Shown in pieces: positions 45,823 to 54,509 of a stretch of 64,000 nt of DNA (its first letter is position 1; each line of letters opens with the position of its first letter). The DNA is taken from the NCBI GenBank assembly GCA_030840805.1, contig JAVEDU010000055.1:1-64000 (forward strand), read 5' to 3'. Made by a program: the position numbers and the translations under genes. The DNA is from Actinomycetota bacterium (GTDB lineage Bacteria > Actinomycetota > Actinomycetes > Mycobacteriales > HKI-0501). The notes below the pieces were generated by a model that worked only from the letters and a program-made list of their open reading frames with translations, made no database searches and was not told the origin of the DNA.

Positions 45823-46449
45823 TCAGGGGGTCAGGGCGCCCAGCAGCCCGCGGGCGAAGTGGGTGAACCGCTCCACCGGGTAGGCCTCCGGGTCGGCGAG
45901 CACGAGCCTCGCCGCCCCCTCGGCGAGCCCCTGGAGGGCGCGGGCGAAGAGCTCCGGATCGAGCGGCATCGCGCCCGGCCGGCGCGGCAGCCCCCAGACG
46001 GTGAGCTCGCGGAGCTGGGCCAGCGCGGCGTTCCGCTCGGCTGCCAGGCGGTCCTGGAGCTCGGCGGGCGCCCCCTCGGGCGGCAGCAGCATCACGCGCC
46101 AGGTCCGGGGGTGGTCCCGCACCGAGGTGAGGAACGCGGTCAGGCCGGCGACGAGCAGTTCGTCCGGGTCGACCGGTGCGTCACCCGCGGGTACCGGCGG
46201 CAGCGCGGCGAGCAGGCCCGCCATCGCGCGCTGCTGCTCCCGTTCGACCAGTGCGGACAGCAGCGAGGAGACATCGGGGAACGCGCCGTAGACCACGGGG
46301 CGGGTCACACCGGACGCGCGCGCGACCCCGTCGATCGTGACGGCGTGGAAGCCGCGATCCAGCGCCAGGTCGAGCGCGGCATCCAGGAGTTGCGCGCGCC
46401 GCTGCTCCGGCGCCATGCGAGGCGCGTACCGGCGACCGGGCCTTGACAT
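45823..46449 (-). CDS. TetR-family regulator
   Basis: 208 residues. The N-terminal helix-turn-helix is RAQLLDAALDLALDRGFHAVTIDGVARASGVTRPVVYGAF (split here only for reading), TetR-typical; the C-terminal ligand domain is variable. ATG at 46447-46449; an internal Met12 is possible. Divergent from the monooxygenase-hydrolase-SDR operon with a 32-base palindrome between them, so a repressor of that operon and itself is likely. Confidence 0.92.
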   Translation of the reverse strand: MSRPGRRYAPRMAPEQRRAQLLDAALDLALDRGFHAVTIDGVARASGVTRPVVYGAFPDVSSLLSALVEREQQRAMAGLLAALPPVPAGDAPVDPDELLVAGLTAFLTSVRDHPRTWRVMLLPPEGAPAELQDRLAAERNAALAQLRELTVWGLPRRPGAMPLDPELFARALQGLAEGAARLVLADPEAYPVERFTHFARGLLGALTP

Positions 46450-46457
46450 GGACCGGA

Positions 46458-46489
46458 TGCTACACCACTGTAGCTACAGTTCTGTAGCA
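46458..46489. promoter_or_regulatory. 32-bp TetR operator
   Basis: A palindrome of two 16-base halves: centre ACTGTAGCTACAGT (perfect, 46467-46480), flanks TGCTACA and TGTAGCA, with only two pairs of mismatched bases (CC against TC). It lies 8 bases upstream of the tetR start and 20 bases upstream of the monooxygenase start, the place where one dimer pair could close both promoters. Confidence 0.85.
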
Positions 46490-46509
46490 ATCGACCGCCA
46501 GGAGTGCCC

Positions 46510-48030
46510 GTGAGCCCCCACCCCGTCCGGCCCCTGCCCTCCCACGTCCGCGTGGCCGTCGTCGGCACCGGCTTCTCCGGACTCGGCACGGCCATCCGGC
46601 TGCGCCGGTCCGGTACCAGCGACTTCGTCGTGCTCGAACGCGGCGACGACGTCGGCGGCACCTGGCGGGACAACTCCTATCCGGGCTGCGCGTGCGACGT
46701 TCCCAGTCACCTGTACTCGTTCTCGTTCGCACCGAACACCGACTGGACCCGCAGCTTCAGCGGCCAGCCCGAGATCCAGGCCTACATCCAGCGCACCGCC
46801 CGGGAGACCGGCGTACTGCCGCACATCCACTTCGGCACCGAGCTGCTGGAGGCCGCCTGGAACGAGCAGGACCGCCGGTGGACCGTCCGCACCAACCGCG
46901 GCGAGTTCACCGCCGAGGTGCTCGTCATCGGCGCGGGCCCGCTCTCCGAGCCGACCCTGCCCGACATCCCGGGCATCGCGGAGTTCGCCGGCACGACGTT
47001 CCACTCCGCCACCTGGGACCACGACCACTCGCTGGCCGGCGAACGCGTGGCGGTCATCGGCACCGGCGCCTCCTCGATCCAGTTCGTGCCGCACGTCCAG
47101 CGCCGCGCCGCACACCTCACGGTATTCCAGCGGACCGCGCCGTGGGTGCTCCCCCGCCGCGACCGCCCGATCCCGGCCTGGGAGCGCGCCGTGTACCGGC
47201 ACGTGCCCGGCGCGCGACGGGCGCTGCGCGCCGGCATCTACGCACTGCGGGAGAGCTGGCTGGTCGGCTTCACGATGCGACCGCAGATCATGGAGCTCGC
47301 CGAGAAGCAGGCCCTCGGCATGCTGCGCAGGCAGGTCCGGGACCCGGAGCTGCAGGCGAAGCTCACGCCGAACTTCCGGCTCGGCTGCAAGCGGGTACTG
47401 ATCAGCAACGACTACTACCCCGCGCTCGCGCAGTCCAATGTGGATGTCGAGACCGACCGGATCGTGGAGATCACGCCCACCGGCATCGTCACGGCAGGCG
47501 CGGACGGCGACCGCACCGAGCGCCCCGTCGACACGATCATCTTCGGCACCGGGTTCCACGTGACCGACCACCCGATCGCCGGCCGGATCCGCGGCCGCGA
47601 CGGGCGAACGCTCGCCGAGCACTGGGGCGAGATCGGCATGAGCGCGCTGCACGGCGTGACGGTCAGCGGCTTCCCGAACCTGTTCTACCTGGTCGGCCCG
47701 AACACCGGCACGGGCAACACCTCGATCATCTACATGGCGGAGGCGCAAGTGGAGTACCTGATGTCGGCACTGTCCACGATGGATCGTCGCGGGCTGTCCG
47801 TTCTCGACCCTCGTCCCGAGGTGCAGGACGCGTACAACGTGCGCCTGCAGGAGCAGCTGGAGACCACGGTGTGGAACACCGGTGGCTGCGCCAGCTGGTA
47901 CCTCGACGACAAGGGGCGGAACACCACCCTGTGGCCGACGTTCACCTTCCGCTTCCGCCGGGAGCTGAGCGCGTTCGACGTGGCCGAGTACAAGACCGAG
48001 CGCCGCGCCGACGTGACGGTGGACGCATGA
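46510..48030 (+). CDS. flavin-containing monooxygenase, Baeyer-Villiger type
   Basis: 506 residues. FAD site GTGFSG (19-24), NADPH site GTGASS (184-189), and the BVMO fingerprint FAGTTFHSATWD (159-170), which fits FxGxxxHxxxW. LVIGAGPLSEPTLPDIPG is a family landmark. BVMOs insert oxygen next to a ketone to give an ester or lactone. GTG at 46510 is chosen because AGGAG stands at the right distance; GTG 46504 would add two residues. First gene of a coupled triplet with a hydrolase and an SDR. Confidence 0.92.
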   Translation: MSPHPVRPLPSHVRVAVVGTGFSGLGTAIRLRRSGTSDFVVLERGDDVGGTWRDNSYPGCACDVPSHLYSFSFAPNTDWTRSFSGQPEIQAYIQRTARETGVLPHIHFGTELLEAAWNEQDRRWTVRTNRGEFTAEVLVIGAGPLSEPTLPDIPGIAEFAGTTFHSATWDHDHSLAGERVAVIGTGASSIQFVPHVQRRAAHLTVFQRTAPWVLPRRDRPIPAWERAVYRHVPGARRALRAGIYALRESWLVGFTMRPQIMELAEKQALGMLRRQVRDPELQAKLTPNFRLGCKRVLISNDYYPALAQSNVDVETDRIVEITPTGIVTAGADGDRTERPVDTIIFGTGFHVTDHPIAGRIRGRDGRTLAEHWGEIGMSALHGVTVSGFPNLFYLVGPNTGTGNTSIIYMAEAQVEYLMSALSTMDRRGLSVLDPRPEVQDAYNVRLQEQLETTVWNTGGCASWYLDDKGRNTTLWPTFTFRFRRELSAFDVAEYKTERRADVTVDA

Positions 48031-49046
48031 GCGCCCGTCGCACGCTGCTGCTCGCCGGGGCGGCCGGACTCGCCGCGGTGACCGGGTGGCGGCGGATGGC
48101 CCGTGCCGACGCCGCCGCGGTCGCCGCCGACCCGCGATCCGATCTCCTGCTCGGCCCGAGTGGCCCGTACGGCCCGGTCGAGGACCGCACCGTGCCGTCC
48201 GCGGACGGCACGCCGATCGCGGTACGGATCACCGGGCCCGCGGACGCGCCGACCGTCGTGCTCGCCCACGGCTGGACCTGCAGCCAGGAGTTCTGGCGGC
48301 CCCAGGTGCTCGCGCTCGGCGACCGGCTGCGGCTGGTGACCTACGACCAGCGCGGTCACGGCGCGAGCGGCACCCCGGCCGCAGAGGGCTTCTCCGCCGA
48401 CGCGCTCGCCGAGGACCTGGAGGCGGTGCTCGCCGAGACCGTCCCGGCCGGGCAGCGGGCGGTCCTGGTCGGACACAGCATGGGCGCGATGAGCATCGCG
48501 GCCTGGGCGGGCCGGTACCCGGCCAGCGTCGGAAGGTACGCCGGCGCCGCGCTCCTCGCCAGCACCGGGGTCAGCAATCTGATCTCCGACTCGGGCCTGG
48601 TGCCCTGGCCGGCCGGCCGGCCGCGACTGCGCGCCGCGGTCGTCCGCGCGGCGCTCGGCTCGACCGCCCCGACCGGCCCGGCGAGCCCGCTGTCCCGCCG
48701 GGCCGTCCGGTACGTCGCGCTGTCCGAGGGCGCGAGCCCGGCCGAGGTGGCGTTCTGCGAGCAGATCGTGCTGGCCGCGAAGCCCGGCCCCCGGGCCCGG
48801 TGGAGCGCCGCGATGGGAACGTTCGACCTGGGTGACGGGCTCGCGAACCTGACCGTCCCCACCACCGTGCTGGTCGGGACCGCGGACCGGCTCACCCCGC
48901 CGGTGCACGCCCGCCGGATGATCGACCTGCTGCCCCAGGCCGCACCGCTGGTGGAACTGATCGGCGTCGGCCACATGACCCCGATCGAGGCGCCGGAGAC
49001 CGTGAACGACCTGATCGAGCAGCTCGTCAAGGAGGCGTCGGCATGA
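48027..49046 (+). CDS. alpha/beta hydrolase (esterase-like)
   Basis: 339 residues with a twin-like basic N-terminus (SARRTLLLAGAAGLAAVTG, probable anchor). Oxyanion loop HGWTCSQEFW, nucleophile elbow GHSMG (149-153, Ser151), Asp in VGTADRLTPP and His in GVGHMTPIE complete the triad. Overlaps the monooxygenase stop as ATGA. In this setting it likely hydrolyses the ester or lactone made by the BVMO. An epoxide hydrolase or haloperoxidase-type role cannot be excluded. Confidence 0.9.
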   Translation: MSARRTLLLAGAAGLAAVTGWRRMARADAAAVAADPRSDLLLGPSGPYGPVEDRTVPSADGTPIAVRITGPADAPTVVLAHGWTCSQEFWRPQVLALGDRLRLVTYDQRGHGASGTPAAEGFSADALAEDLEAVLAETVPAGQRAVLVGHSMGAMSIAAWAGRYPASVGRYAGAALLASTGVSNLISDSGLVPWPAGRPRLRAAVVRAALGSTAPTGPASPLSRRAVRYVALSEGASPAEVAFCEQIVLAAKPGPRARWSAAMGTFDLGDGLANLTVPTTVLVGTADRLTPPVHARRMIDLLPQAAPLVELIGVGHMTPIEAPETVNDLIEQLVKEASA

Positions 49047-49927
49047 GCAGACATCAGGATCTGTCCGGCAAGGTCGTCGTCGTCACCGGCGCCGCCCGCG
49101 GGCTGGGCGCGACGCTGGCCCGTCAGCTCGACGCTCGCGGCGCGCGCCTCGCGCTGCTCGGCCTGGAGCCGGCGGAGCTCGCCACGGTGGCGGCCTCCTG
49201 CCGGGACGCGCGGGCCTGGCGGGTGAACGTCACCGACGCCGCGGGCCTCGCCACGGTCGCCGGGGAGGTGGCCGCCCACTTCGGCGGCATCGACGTCGTG
49301 GTCGCCAACGCCGGGATCGCCAACGGCGGCCCGCTGCGGCTGGCCGACGCGGACTCCTACGACCGGGTCATCGAGGTGAACCTGATCGGCAGCGTCCGCA
49401 CGGCGCGGGCGTTCCTGCCCCACCTGGTCACCAGCAAGGGGTACTTCCTCCAGGTGGCCTCGCTCGCGGCGATCATGCCGATGCCGTTCATGGGCGCGTA
49501 CTGCGCGAGCAAGTCCGGCGTCGAGGCGTTCGCCCACACGCTGCGGCCGGAGCTGGCGATCCACGGCGTCGGCGTCGGCGTCGCGTACCTCAGCTGGACC
49601 GACACGGACATGGTCCGTGGCGCGGACGCGACGCCGGGGCTCGGCGACATGCGCGCCGAGCTGCCCTGGGTCTTCGGCCGGACGTACCCGGTCGGGCCGG
49701 CCGTCGAGGCGATGGTGCGCGGGATCGAGCGCCGGTCCAAGCAGGTGTACTGCCAGGGCTGGCTGCGGGTGATGCCGCTGGTGCGCGGCCTGGTGCCGGC
49801 GGTGATCGGCGCGATGCCGGTGAGCAAGTTCCGCCGGACCGAGCAGGCGATCGAGGCCGCCGGGCCGACGGCCACCCACACCGTGGGCGCGGGCGGCCGG
49901 GCCGACCGGGCCGAGGCAGGCAGCTAG
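49043..49927 (+). CDS. short-chain dehydrogenase/reductase
   Basis: 294 residues, classical SDR. Cofactor motif TGAARGLG (15-22), NANAG-like VVANAG (86-91), active-site Ser140, Tyr153 and Lys157 (AYCASKS). A C-terminal extension of about 60 residues (RRSKQVYCQGWLRVMPLVRGL) suggests membrane association. Overlaps the hydrolase stop as ATGA. Similar trios (FMO, lipase/esterase, SDR) occur in the mycobacterial mymA operon. It probably oxidises an alcohol to the ketone the BVMO needs. Confidence 0.92.
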   Translation: MSRHQDLSGKVVVVTGAARGLGATLARQLDARGARLALLGLEPAELATVAASCRDARAWRVNVTDAAGLATVAGEVAAHFGGIDVVVANAGIANGGPLRLADADSYDRVIEVNLIGSVRTARAFLPHLVTSKGYFLQVASLAAIMPMPFMGAYCASKSGVEAFAHTLRPELAIHGVGVGVAYLSWTDTDMVRGADATPGLGDMRAELPWVFGRTYPVGPAVEAMVRGIERRSKQVYCQGWLRVMPLVRGLVPAVIGAMPVSKFRRTEQAIEAAGPTATHTVGAGGRADRAEAGS

Positions 49928-49938
49928 AAACCAGCAAC

Positions 49939-49993
49939 GATCATGGGGCTTGCAACACGACACGCCGGCGTGTCTGTTGCAAGCCCCATGATC
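49939..49993. repeat. 55-bp palindromic repeat, copy 3 (core GACACGCCGGCGTGTC)
   Basis: Between the stops of two convergent genes (SDR at 49927, M23 peptidase at 50007). Core at 49959-49974; arms GATCATGGGGCTTGCAACA pair perfectly, with one extra C on the left next to the core. The right flank continues with AACGCGGGGTGGG, as in copy 1. Confidence 0.87.
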
Positions 49994-50006
49994 AACGCGG
50001 GGTGGG

Positions 50007-51176
50007 TCAGAGCGCGATGCCCCGCGCCGTCAGGAACGGCGCGGGGTCGATCGCCGTGCCGTTCACGCGGACCTCGAAGTGCAGATGCGGGCCGGTCGAG
50101 TCGCCGGTGCTGCCGACGAGCGCGATGGGCTGCCCCACCGTGACGTACTCACCGGCGGTGACCAGCAGCTCGGACGCGTGCCCGTACCGCGTGTGCAGGC
50201 CGGCGCCGTGGTCGAGCTCCACCGCGTTGCCGTAGCCGCCGTACCAGCGGGCCAGCACGACCGTGCCGCTCGACGCGGCGCGGATCACCGATCCGGGCCG
50301 GGCGGCGAAGTCGATGCCCTCGTGCACGGTTCCCCAGCGGGGGCCGAAGCCCGAGCTGATCGGGCCGACCGCCGGCCGCGTCCAGTCACCGGACACGGGC
50401 GGGAGATCGGTCAGGCCGCCGGCGGCCGTCCGGGACCGTGCGGCCGCCGCGCCGGCCTGGGCCACCGCCGCCGCCCGGGCGGACTCCTCCGCGACGAGCG
50501 CCTGGACGGTGGCGTCGGCCTGCTGCAGGAGGTCCCGGCGGGCCCGGAGGGCGGTCGCCATGGCGGCGACGGTCCGGCCGGCCGCGGCGGCGGCCTCGGC
50601 CTGCTGGGCGACGAGCGCATCGACCTCGGCCTTGGCGGCCTCGGCCGCGGTGGCCGCGACGGTCGCCGCCGCGGTGTGCTCGGTGTCGTCCGCGACGATC
50701 ACGGTGACGTTCTCCTGGCGGCTCGCCAGCTCCCCGAGGCCCTGGGCGCGCAACAGGGTGTTCACGGCACCCAGCTCGCCACCGGACATGTAGAGCGCCC
50801 GCACGCGATCGGTGCCGATCTGGCCGAGGTCGTCGGCCCGGCGGCGCGCGTCCTCGTACACCCGGCGGGCGTCGGCCGCCCGGACGGTCAGCTCGGCGTA
50901 CCGCTGCTCGTCGCGGTCCGCGGCGTCGGCGGCCTCCCTGGCCCGCGCCGCCAGCGCGTCGATCTCCGCCCGGAGCCGGGTCGCCTCGGCCCGCGCGGCA
51001 CCGAGGCTGCCGGCCGCGCCGGGCGCGGTCGCGACGGCGGAGGTGGCACCGCCCAAGGAGCCCGCGGAACCGGGCAGCGGCGCCGCCGCGACCGGTACGG
51101 ATCCGGCGGTGACGGCAAGGGCGACCACGGCCCCGCCGAGCAGGGACCGGAGCGCGGCGCGGCGCGGGGACGTCAT
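50007..51176 (-). CDS. exported M23 peptidase with coiled-coil domain
   Basis: 389 residues. Signal peptide (about 1-32), two long coiled-coil segments (about 55-120 and 165-235), then a C-terminal M23/LytM domain: GFGPRWGTVHEGIDFA holds the first His and Asp, and STGDSTGPHLHFEVRV the HxH. The arrangement is that of NlpD/EnvC-like cell-wall hydrolases or their activators, acting on peptidoglycan outside the membrane. ATG at 51174-51176. Frames upstream are not supported. Its C-terminal domain is closely related to the M23 domain at 53931-54509. Confidence 0.9.
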   Translation of the reverse strand: MTSPRRAALRSLLGGAVVALAVTAGSVPVAAAPLPGSAGSLGGATSAVATAPGAAGSLGAARAEATRLRAEIDALAARAREAADAADRDEQRYAELTVRAADARRVYEDARRRADDLGQIGTDRVRALYMSGGELGAVNTLLRAQGLGELASRQENVTVIVADDTEHTAAATVAATAAEAAKAEVDALVAQQAEAAAAAGRTVAAMATALRARRDLLQQADATVQALVAEESARAAAVAQAGAAAARSRTAAGGLTDLPPVSGDWTRPAVGPISSGFGPRWGTVHEGIDFAARPGSVIRAASSGTVVLARWYGGYGNAVELDHGAGLHTRYGHASELLVTAGEYVTVGQPIALVGSTGDSTGPHLHFEVRVNGTAIDPAPFLTARGIAL

Positions 51177-51448
51177 GCGTGGGTGTTCGGCGTCCCGGCG
51201 GGGGAACCTGAGCGTCTGTCCGGTCACATCGGGCGGCAAACGGGTGACGCGTCCATCCGTCCCCGCGTGACCGTCCGGGCCGTGACACGCACCACACTTC
51301 AAGTCGCCGTTCGCTCTGCCGATCAAGCGGGTGAGGTACTCGTCGTCCGCCGGACGCGGGGCAGCCGGACCGATGGTCCTGGCAATGGGGGGTTCCGCAT
51401 GCGCTCGGCCGAGCGGGCCCTCGTCGCGACCCCGTCGCGGCGCCGGCG

Positions 51449-53860
51449 GTGATCGCGGCCCTCCGTGCCGTCGACTGGCGGCGCCCACGGCAGCTGAGCC
51501 CCCGTGCCATCACCGCCGCCCTGCTCGTCGTCGCGTCCTGCGCGACGGTGATGCTGGTCCCCGCCAGCTCGTACGGCGTGCGGACCCTCACCGCCCTCGC
51601 CGCGGCCGTGGTGTTCCTCCGGGCCGCGCGACGCGGCGGCGACCAGGCGCTCGCCAACCGCCTCGGCGGCGTGGCCCTGCTGGTCGGCGCGGCGGCCGGG
51701 GTGGTCGCCGTCGTGCGGCTCGCCGCCACCGGCACGCCCGCCCAGCCCGGCGATGCCGAGGTGTTCCTCTACCTCGCGCACGTCCCGTTCGGGGTTGCCG
51801 CCCTACTCGCGTTCCCGGGGCGCCCCGCCGGACGGCTGCGGACCATCGCCGACGGAACCGTCGCCGCGGGCTCGATGTGGATCATCGCGCTGATGCTCGT
51901 CATCGAACCCGCCCGGCTGGGCCAGGGCCTCGACGGTGCCGCGCGGATGACCACGCTCGGCCGGGTGCTCCTCCCGGCGTTCGTCCTCGCGGTGGCGCTC
52001 TCCGCGCTGGGCCGCACGCTCCCGGCCGCCCGGCCGTTCCTGCTCCGGATGGCCGTCGGGATGTCGGTCCTGGCCGTCAGCGACGTGCTCACCGCCCTCG
52101 CCGAATGGGCGGGGACCTTCGAGTCCACCAGCTGGATCGCGGCCGTGTACCAGCTCGGGCTCGCGCTGTTGCTCGTCGCGGCGGTCACCAGCACCGCCGG
52201 GCAGCGGGTCGCGGACCCGGCCGTCCCGGCGGCCCCGAAGCCGACCCTCAGCTCGGTGCTGCCGTACATCCCCCTGTTGGCCGCCCTGATCGTCGCCGTC
52301 GCGAACTACCTCAGCGGTAACGGGATCACCCGCGCGGAGACGCCGCCGATCCTGTTGATCGCGGCGGGTGTGCTGCTCCGGCACATGTCGGCGCTGCGCG
52401 AGCACAGCCAGCTGGTCGGCGAGCTCGAGACCAGAGAGCAGGAGGCGCGCGCCGAGGCGCTGCGGGACCCCCTGACGGGACTCGCGAACCGCACCGCGTT
52501 CGCCGGCCATCTCGCGGACCTGCTCACCGACCCGGCCGCGCGCCCGGTGGCGGTGGCGCTGCTCGACCTGAACAACTTCAAGGACATCAACGACACGCAC
52601 GGTCACGACACCGGCGACGTCCTGCTCCAGCGCTGCGCCGCACGACTGGCCGCCGCGACCCCACCGGGCGGGCTGGTGGCCCGGCTCGGCGGCGACGAGT
52701 TCGTGTTGTGCCAGCCCGCCGCCGCGGACGGTGGCGCCGAGCTTCTCCGGCGCATCGAGGCAGCGTTCGACGCACCGCTCGAGATCGGGCAGCGGCTGTT
52801 CGGCATGCGGCCGAGCATCGGGGTCGTGGTCGACGAACGCGTGCCCGGTGCCGCGGTCGCCGGCGAAGCGCTCCACCTGCTGGCCCACGCCGACGTCGCG
52901 ATGTACCAGGCCAAGGGCAACAAGGTCACCGGCGCGCCCGCGGGCGTCGTGCTGACCGGCGCGGACCGCACCCGGGCCGCGGCGCTGATCCGGCTCCGCG
53001 AGGAGATCAGCCAGCCGGACCTGAGCCAGTTCCATGTGCTGTACCAGCCGGTCGTCGAGCTCGGCACCGGCACGATGCTCGGGGTCGAGGCGCTGCTCCG
53101 GTGGAGGCACCCCGAGCTGGGGCAGGTCAGCCCGGTGGAGTTCATCCCGCTGTCCGAACAGGTCGGCTCGGTGGGCGTACTCGGGGAGTTCGTGCTGGCC
53201 ACGGCCGCCGCGGACCTCGCGGCATGGCGGGCCCGGTCACCCGGCTACCCCCTGTCGGTCGCGGTGAACCTCTCCCCGCGGCAGCTCGTCGACCCCGCCC
53301 TGCCCGGCCGGGTGCTCGACCTCCTCGCCGTGCACAGCGTGGACACGAGCCGGCTGGTACTGGAGATCACCGAGACGGCCCTCGTCGACGACCTCGACAC
53401 CGCGGTGCGCCTCGTCTCCGAGCTGCGGGCCGCGGGCGTGTCCGTCGCCGTGGACGACTTCGGCACCGGGTACTCCTCGTTGCGGTACCTGCGCCGGTTC
53501 CCCGCCGATGTCGTGAAGATCGACCGCGAGTTCGTCCAGGCCGTGGACGGCGAGCCGCGTACGGCCGCGCTGGTGAAGTCGGTGGTCGACATGGCGGTGG
53601 CACTGGACCTCCGCACGATCGCCGAGGGCATCGAGACGGTGGGGCAGCTCCAGGTCATCCAGTCCCTGGGCTGTGAGTTCGGGCAGGGGTACCTCTTCAG
53701 CCGGCCCGTCGAGGCCGCCGTGATCGCGGAGCTGGCCCACACCGGGCACCGGTACCCGGTCGAGACGAGCAGCCTTCCGCCGCTACCCGCCTCCGCGTTC
53801 CAGGGCCGCGTCCCGCGGCAGCCGGGCCGCGTCGTCCAGCTGCGACGTGACCTCGCCTGA
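51449..53860 (+). CDS. membrane-bound GGDEF-EAL protein (cyclic di-GMP turnover)
   Basis: 803 residues. Eight or more N-terminal spans (to about residue 300), then GGDEF at 414-418 (intact, with LDLNNFKDINDTHGHDTGD before it) and EAL at 547-549. EAL-domain catalytic blocks NLSPRQL, ETAL, DDFGTGYSS, KIDREFV and AEGIE are all present, so both cyclase and phosphodiesterase could be active. GTG at 51449 is the only start with reach; the 272-base upstream region has no recognised riboswitch. It stands between two M23 peptidase genes. Confidence 0.94.
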   Translation: MIAALRAVDWRRPRQLSPRAITAALLVVASCATVMLVPASSYGVRTLTALAAAVVFLRAARRGGDQALANRLGGVALLVGAAAGVVAVVRLAATGTPAQPGDAEVFLYLAHVPFGVAALLAFPGRPAGRLRTIADGTVAAGSMWIIALMLVIEPARLGQGLDGAARMTTLGRVLLPAFVLAVALSALGRTLPAARPFLLRMAVGMSVLAVSDVLTALAEWAGTFESTSWIAAVYQLGLALLLVAAVTSTAGQRVADPAVPAAPKPTLSSVLPYIPLLAALIVAVANYLSGNGITRAETPPILLIAAGVLLRHMSALREHSQLVGELETREQEARAEALRDPLTGLANRTAFAGHLADLLTDPAARPVAVALLDLNNFKDINDTHGHDTGDVLLQRCAARLAAATPPGGLVARLGGDEFVLCQPAAADGGAELLRRIEAAFDAPLEIGQRLFGMRPSIGVVVDERVPGAAVAGEALHLLAHADVAMYQAKGNKVTGAPAGVVLTGADRTRAAALIRLREEISQPDLSQFHVLYQPVVELGTGTMLGVEALLRWRHPELGQVSPVEFIPLSEQVGSVGVLGEFVLATAAADLAAWRARSPGYPLSVAVNLSPRQLVDPALPGRVLDLLAVHSVDTSRLVLEITETALVDDLDTAVRLVSELRAAGVSVAVDDFGTGYSSLRYLRRFPADVVKIDREFVQAVDGEPRTAALVKSVVDMAVALDLRTIAEGIETVGQLQVIQSLGCEFGQGYLFSRPVEAAVIAELAHTGHRYPVETSSLPPLPASAFQGRVPRQPGRVVQLRRDLA

Positions 53861-53930
53861 GAACGCTTCAGGCGACCGGCCGACCGGCCGAGAAGACCCC
53901 TATGACCCACTCCCCCCAGGTGGTACGCGC

Positions 53931-54509
53931 GTGAGCATCGGTGAGGTACAGGCCCGGATCGGCGCCATCGAGTCGCAGCTGACCGCGCTCGGCGCGCGAC
54001 ATGCCCAGCTCGCGACCGCGGCGACGACCTCGACCGGCTCGCCGTCGGCGACCGCGTCGACCGGCGTCAAGGAGAGCTCCGGCACGTCGTTCGCCGCGGC
54101 GCTCGACTCGGCCGTGGGTGGGGGCAAGGCGTTCGTCAAGCCGATGGACGGACGGGTCACGAGCGAGTTCGGTCCCCGCTGGGGCACCATGCACAAGGGC
54201 CTCGACCTCGCCGCGCCCGCCGGCAGCCCGATCCGCGCCGTCACCGGCGGCACCGTCCGCCGCGCCAACTGGAACGGCGGCTACGGCAACGCGGTGATCA
54301 TCGACCACGGCAACGGCCTGTCCACCCTGTACGGCCACGCGGCCAGCCTGGACGTCAAACCGGGTCAGAAGGTCAACGCCGGCGACATCATCGCCCGCGA
54401 GGGCAGCACGGGTGACTCCACCGGCCCGCACCTGCACTTCGAGGTCCGGCTGAACGACAAGCAGATCGACCCGCGGCCGTGGCTGACCGCACGAGGGATC
54501 ACGCTCTAG
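53931..54509 (+). CDS. short M23 peptidase without signal peptide
   Basis: 192 residues. N-terminus VSIGEVQARIGAIESQLTALG is a helix like that seen in proteins of actinobacterial flagellar clusters, followed by a Ser/Thr-rich linker and a complete M23 domain (FGPRWGTMHKGLDLA and STGDSTGPHLHFEVRL). No hydrophobic signal is visible, so export would need a special route or the protein is intracellular. GTG 53931 (AGGTGG upstream) is preferred over a GTG at 53847 that overlaps the previous gene. Ends in LTARGITL, almost the same as the exported M23 protein (LTARGIAL). Confidence 0.8.
   Translation: MSIGEVQARIGAIESQLTALGARHAQLATAATTSTGSPSATASTGVKESSGTSFAAALDSAVGGGKAFVKPMDGRVTSEFGPRWGTMHKGLDLAAPAGSPIRAVTGGTVRRANWNGGYGNAVIIDHGNGLSTLYGHAASLDVKPGQKVNAGDIIAREGSTGDSTGPHLHFEVRLNDKQIDPRPWLTARGITL

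Noticed and set aside
51240-51310. Heme-binding-like CGACH motif (KCGACHGPDG) in the open frame upstream of the M23 peptidase
   Set aside because: It precedes the signal peptide of the M23 protein in frame, has no start or ribosome site, and no other cytochrome features. The frame is open only because of high GC.
51177-51448. Possible c-di-GMP or c-di-AMP riboswitch between the M23 and GGDEF-EAL genes
   Set aside because: Both are common targets for these riboswitches, and CCGATGG and GCACCACAC pieces looked suggestive, but the invariant ACGCAAAGC of the GEMM motif and the GGGGTGAATC of ydaO are absent on the relevant strands.
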